DNA of 7,467 bases from an uncultured cyanobacterium. GTDB lineage: Bacteria > Cyanobacteriota > Cyanobacteriia > Cyanobacteriales > Chroococcidiopsidaceae. The position numbers and the translations under genes are program-made. Shown here piece after piece: positions 5,888 to 7,467 of this stretch (its first letter is position 1; each line of letters opens with the position of its first letter). Where the stretch lies: assembly GCA_946221495.1 (NCBI GenBank), contig CAMIFA010000208.1:1-7467 (forward strand), read 5' to 3'. The notes under the pieces are model-generated. The model was not told the DNA's origin. It did no database searches and was given only the letters and a program-made list of their open reading frames with translations.

Positions 5888-6965
5888 AGTCTCCCAAGCA
5901 AATACCCAAACCACGCGCAGTTCTCACTAAAGTACCATTGGGGTCAACGGCTCGGTATTGGGCGATCGCTTCCGAAATCGGTACACTTACTACTTGGCGA
6001 TTTTGCCATGTCACCATTTGGTCATACTTACCCTCGGCAATTAAATCAACTGCTGCAACACCGAAGGTAGCTGCGATTAACCTTTCTAGTGGCGAAGGAG
6101 TTCCCCCGCGTTGGATATGTCCTAAAACTGTAACTCTGGTTTCCGCACCGCTACAGCTACAAATTTCATCAGCTAAATATTGACCAATACCTCCGTAGCG
6201 ACTTTGACCTAAACGATTGGTACTGATGATTGATTCACCTGTTTGGGTACGCACTGCTTCGGAGACAATTACTAAAGAGTAATTCTTGCCTTGCTCTTGA
6301 CGTTCTTTGATTTTCTGGCAGATATGAGCAACTGTGTAAGGAATTTCCGGAATTAAAATCACATCCGCGCCGCCAGCGATGCCGGCACTAATAGCAATAT
6401 GTCCTGCGTCGCGTCCCATGACTTCTAAAATCATTACGCGGCTATGGCTAGCAGCCGTGAAATGTAAGCGATCTAGTGCTTCTGTGGCAATATTAACTGC
6501 TGTATCAAACCCAATAGAGTGTTCGGTAATGCCGACATCGTTATCAATTGTTTTGGGAATTGCGACTAAGTTCATGCCACCTTGTTGAGCCAGTCGGCGG
6601 AGAATTGCCGCACTACCATCACCACCAATACCGATAATAGCTTCTAAGCCTAGTTGATGGTAGCCAGCAATAATTTCTTCAGAGCGATCGCATAAACTAC
6701 CGTCAGGCATCGGAAAGGCGAACGGATCGCCTTTATTTGTTGTCCCTAACAGTGTGCCGCCTGCGGTGAGCAATGGATCAACTTTTTCAATTTCTAAAGG
6801 GATAACTTGCGGCGGCTGAGTCATCAAACCTTGAGTTGCTTGGCGAATTCCCAATACTTCCCAGCCATAAGTCCCTATAGCTCGGTATACCACAGCCCGA
6901 ATTACAGCATTTAAACCAGCACAATCACCACCACTGGTAAGAATCCCAATGCGTTTATGTCCCAT
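5886..6965 (-). CDS. pfkA: 6-phosphofructokinase, ATP-type donor loop likely
   Basis: 359 residues. Phosphorylates fructose 6-phosphate to the 1,6-bisphosphate, the committing step of glycolysis, in the cytoplasm. Visible motifs: the nucleotide-binding start GILTSGGDCAGLNA (7-20); GGDGS (114-118), where G117 matches E. coli G104 and favours ATP over pyrophosphate; PKTIDND (137-143) with catalytic base D141 (E. coli D127) and D143; MGRDAG (183-188); E207; and HIQRGG (283-288). K138 sits where E. coli has G124 and pyrophosphate enzymes have lysine, so the donor signature is mixed (Gly/Lys), as in some ATP-using group III enzymes. It is slightly longer than the 320-residue E. coli enzyme. The ATG at 6965 fits the family N-terminus; the ribosome site is weak. 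The gene is single, divergent from era and convergent with the toxin-antitoxin pair. Cyanobacteria often have two pfk paralogues. Confidence 0.95.
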   Translation of the reverse strand: MGHKRIGILTSGGDCAGLNAVIRAVVYRAIGTYGWEVLGIRQATQGLMTQPPQVIPLEIEKVDPLLTAGGTLLGTTNKGDPFAFPMPDGSLCDRSEEIIAGYHQLGLEAIIGIGGDGSAAILRRLAQQGGMNLVAIPKTIDNDVGITEHSIGFDTAVNIATEALDRLHFTAASHSRVMILEVMGRDAGHIAISAGIAGGADVILIPEIPYTVAHICQKIKERQEQGKNYSLVIVSEAVRTQTGESIISTNRLGQSRYGGIGQYLADEICSCSGAETRVTVLGHIQRGGTPSPLERLIAATFGVAAVDLIAEGKYDQMVTWQNRQVVSVPISEAIAQYRAVDPNGTLVRTARGLGICLGD

Positions 6966-7103
6966 CTTCAGTTTTAGTTAGACCAAGCAGTAGATTAAAC
7001 TTAAGCAGGGACGATTGCTAAAAATTCCGGTAGGAGTTTATCTTTTGTTATTTTTACTAAGAAAAATTTACGTAACGTATTAAATATTAGGATGAATTTA
7101 TAA
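6966..7103. other. Divergent promoter region between pfkA and era
   Basis: 138 bp, AT-rich on the era side. It holds the palindrome TTACGTAA (7068-7075) and AGGA (7089-7092) 11 nt before the era GTG. Promoters for both genes must lie here, but I cannot pick convincing -35/-10 pairs. Confidence 0.35.
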
Positions 7104-7441
7104 GTGAGTAGTAATGATAACAATATTTTGGACTTGTTAGGGCAAGCAAGTATTCCCCAAGCTCCTGCGGGATTTAAGTCGGGCTTTATTGGCATTATTG
7201 GTCGTCCTAACGTTGGCAAATCAACGCTAATGAATGAATTAGTAGGACAAAAAGTTGCTATTACGTCTCCAGTAGCACAAACAACACGCAACCGTTTACG
7301 AGGTATTTTAACAACACCAGCAGCGCAGCTAATTTTTGTTGATACACCAGGCATTCATAAGCCACATCATCAACTAGGTAAAGTTCTGGTACAAAATGCG
7401 CGGATAGCGATAGATTCAGTAGATGTGGTGCTGTTTGTAGT
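7104..7441 (+). CDS. era: GTPase Era, 5' part only (ribosome small-subunit assembly)
   Basis: Era is an essential GTPase that binds the 3' end of 16S rRNA during 30S maturation. The genuine sequence covers 112 residues plus two bases. After a polar N-terminal extension of about 25 residues, as in cyanobacterial Era, come G1 GRPNVGKST (33-41), the G2 threonine region around QTTRNR (59-64), and G3 DTPG (80-83) followed by IHKPHHQLGK. The sequence stops just after DVVLFVV, before the G4 NKxD motif and the KH RNA-binding domain. A full protein would be around 300-330 residues. The GTG start is forced by the TAA immediately before it (7101-7103), with AGGA 11 nt upstream. The QTTRNR and IHKPHHQLG motifs distinguish Era from Der/EngA. 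The frame appears to end RKSVV-stop, but those residues are encoded by adapter DNA. Confidence 0.95.
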
Positions 7442-7467
7442 AGATCGGAAGAGCGTCGTGTAGGGAA
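7442..7467. other. Illumina TruSeq adapter sequence at the contig end (artefact)
   Basis: The last 26 bases begin AGATCGGAAGAGC, the common Illumina TruSeq adapter stem, and continue GTCGTGTAGGGAA, the reverse-complement form of the universal (read 1 side) adapter. They replace the era coding sequence abruptly. This is untrimmed adapter and should be masked; the biological sequence ends at about 7441. Confidence 0.97.

Larger units (their letters stand above)
1550..6691. repeat. Nine HIP1 octamers GCGATCGC (cyanobacterial)
   Basis: I find exact copies at 1550, 2622, 3414, 4365, 4485, 5003, 5163, 5962 and 6684 (first base), about one per 660 bp from 1482 rightward. None occurs in 1-1549, which covers the Argonaute fragment. 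HIP1 over-representation is a cyanobacterial hallmark and is the main taxonomic evidence here. Confidence 0.9.

Noticed and set aside
5653..5901. 82-codon minus-strand frame between pfkA and the toxin
   Set aside because: Antisense to the conserved toxin C-terminus and to the operon terminator; no protein-like pattern.
5938..6588. Plus-strand frames of 81 and 69 codons (5938-6183, 6379-6588)
   Set aside because: Antisense to conserved phosphofructokinase sequence.
7001..7354. 117-codon minus-strand frame over era
   Set aside because: Antisense to the Era G1 to G3 motifs.
1..7467. CRISPR array, tRNA, rRNA, transposase or insertion-sequence ends near the Argonaute or toxin-antitoxin genes
   Set aside because: No regularly spaced direct repeats, cloverleaf, transposase motif or terminal inverted repeats were visible by eye.

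Overview
The window is a short stretch of cyanobacterial chromosome, probably one whole assembled contig. Nine copies of the cyanobacterial HIP1 octamer GCGATCGC lie between 1550 and 6691. The gene families also fit a cyanobacterium: a TPR-CHAT protein with a signal peptide, a Phd/PIN toxin-antitoxin pair of a type common in cyanobacteria, and an Era with a short N-terminal extension. I cannot name the genus.

Layout from left to right. (1) 3-1412 (+): the C-terminal part (linker 2, MID, PIWI) of a prokaryotic Argonaute, open at the left edge, with a complete DEDD catalytic tetrad and a Y-K-Q-K guide 5'-phosphate pocket. (2) 1482-2072 (-): a Gly/Gln-rich small protein of unknown function with a calcium-loop-like motif. 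(3) 2250-2888 (+): a histidine phosphatase with a forced TTG start. (4) 2912-4834 (-): an exported TPR-CHAT caspase-like protein. (5) 5131-5397 (+) and 5384-5816 (+): a Phd/YefM-like antitoxin overlapping a PIN-domain toxin that carries a +1 frameshift. (6) 5886-6965 (-): 6-phosphofructokinase. (7) 7104-7441 (+): the 5' end of the GTPase gene era, cut off by sequencing adapter at 7442-7467.

Orientation alternates strictly, giving three convergent junctions (near 1450, 2900 and 5860) and three divergent ones. Each convergent junction carries an inverted repeat that can act as a terminator; at 2886-2918 the stop codons of both genes lie inside the hairpin arms. Apart from the toxin-antitoxin pair there is no operon here, so most genes look like independently transcribed units. 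pfkA and era are housekeeping genes. The Argonaute and the toxin-antitoxin pair are accessory, defence-type genes. The Argonaute fragment has no HIP1 site and is AT-rich, most strongly in its upstream half.

The most interesting item is the apparently cleavage-competent Argonaute, whose N-terminal half and upstream partners lie beyond the edge. The other items to note are the broken toxin reading frame beside an intact antitoxin and the adapter at the right end, which creates a false era C-terminus.
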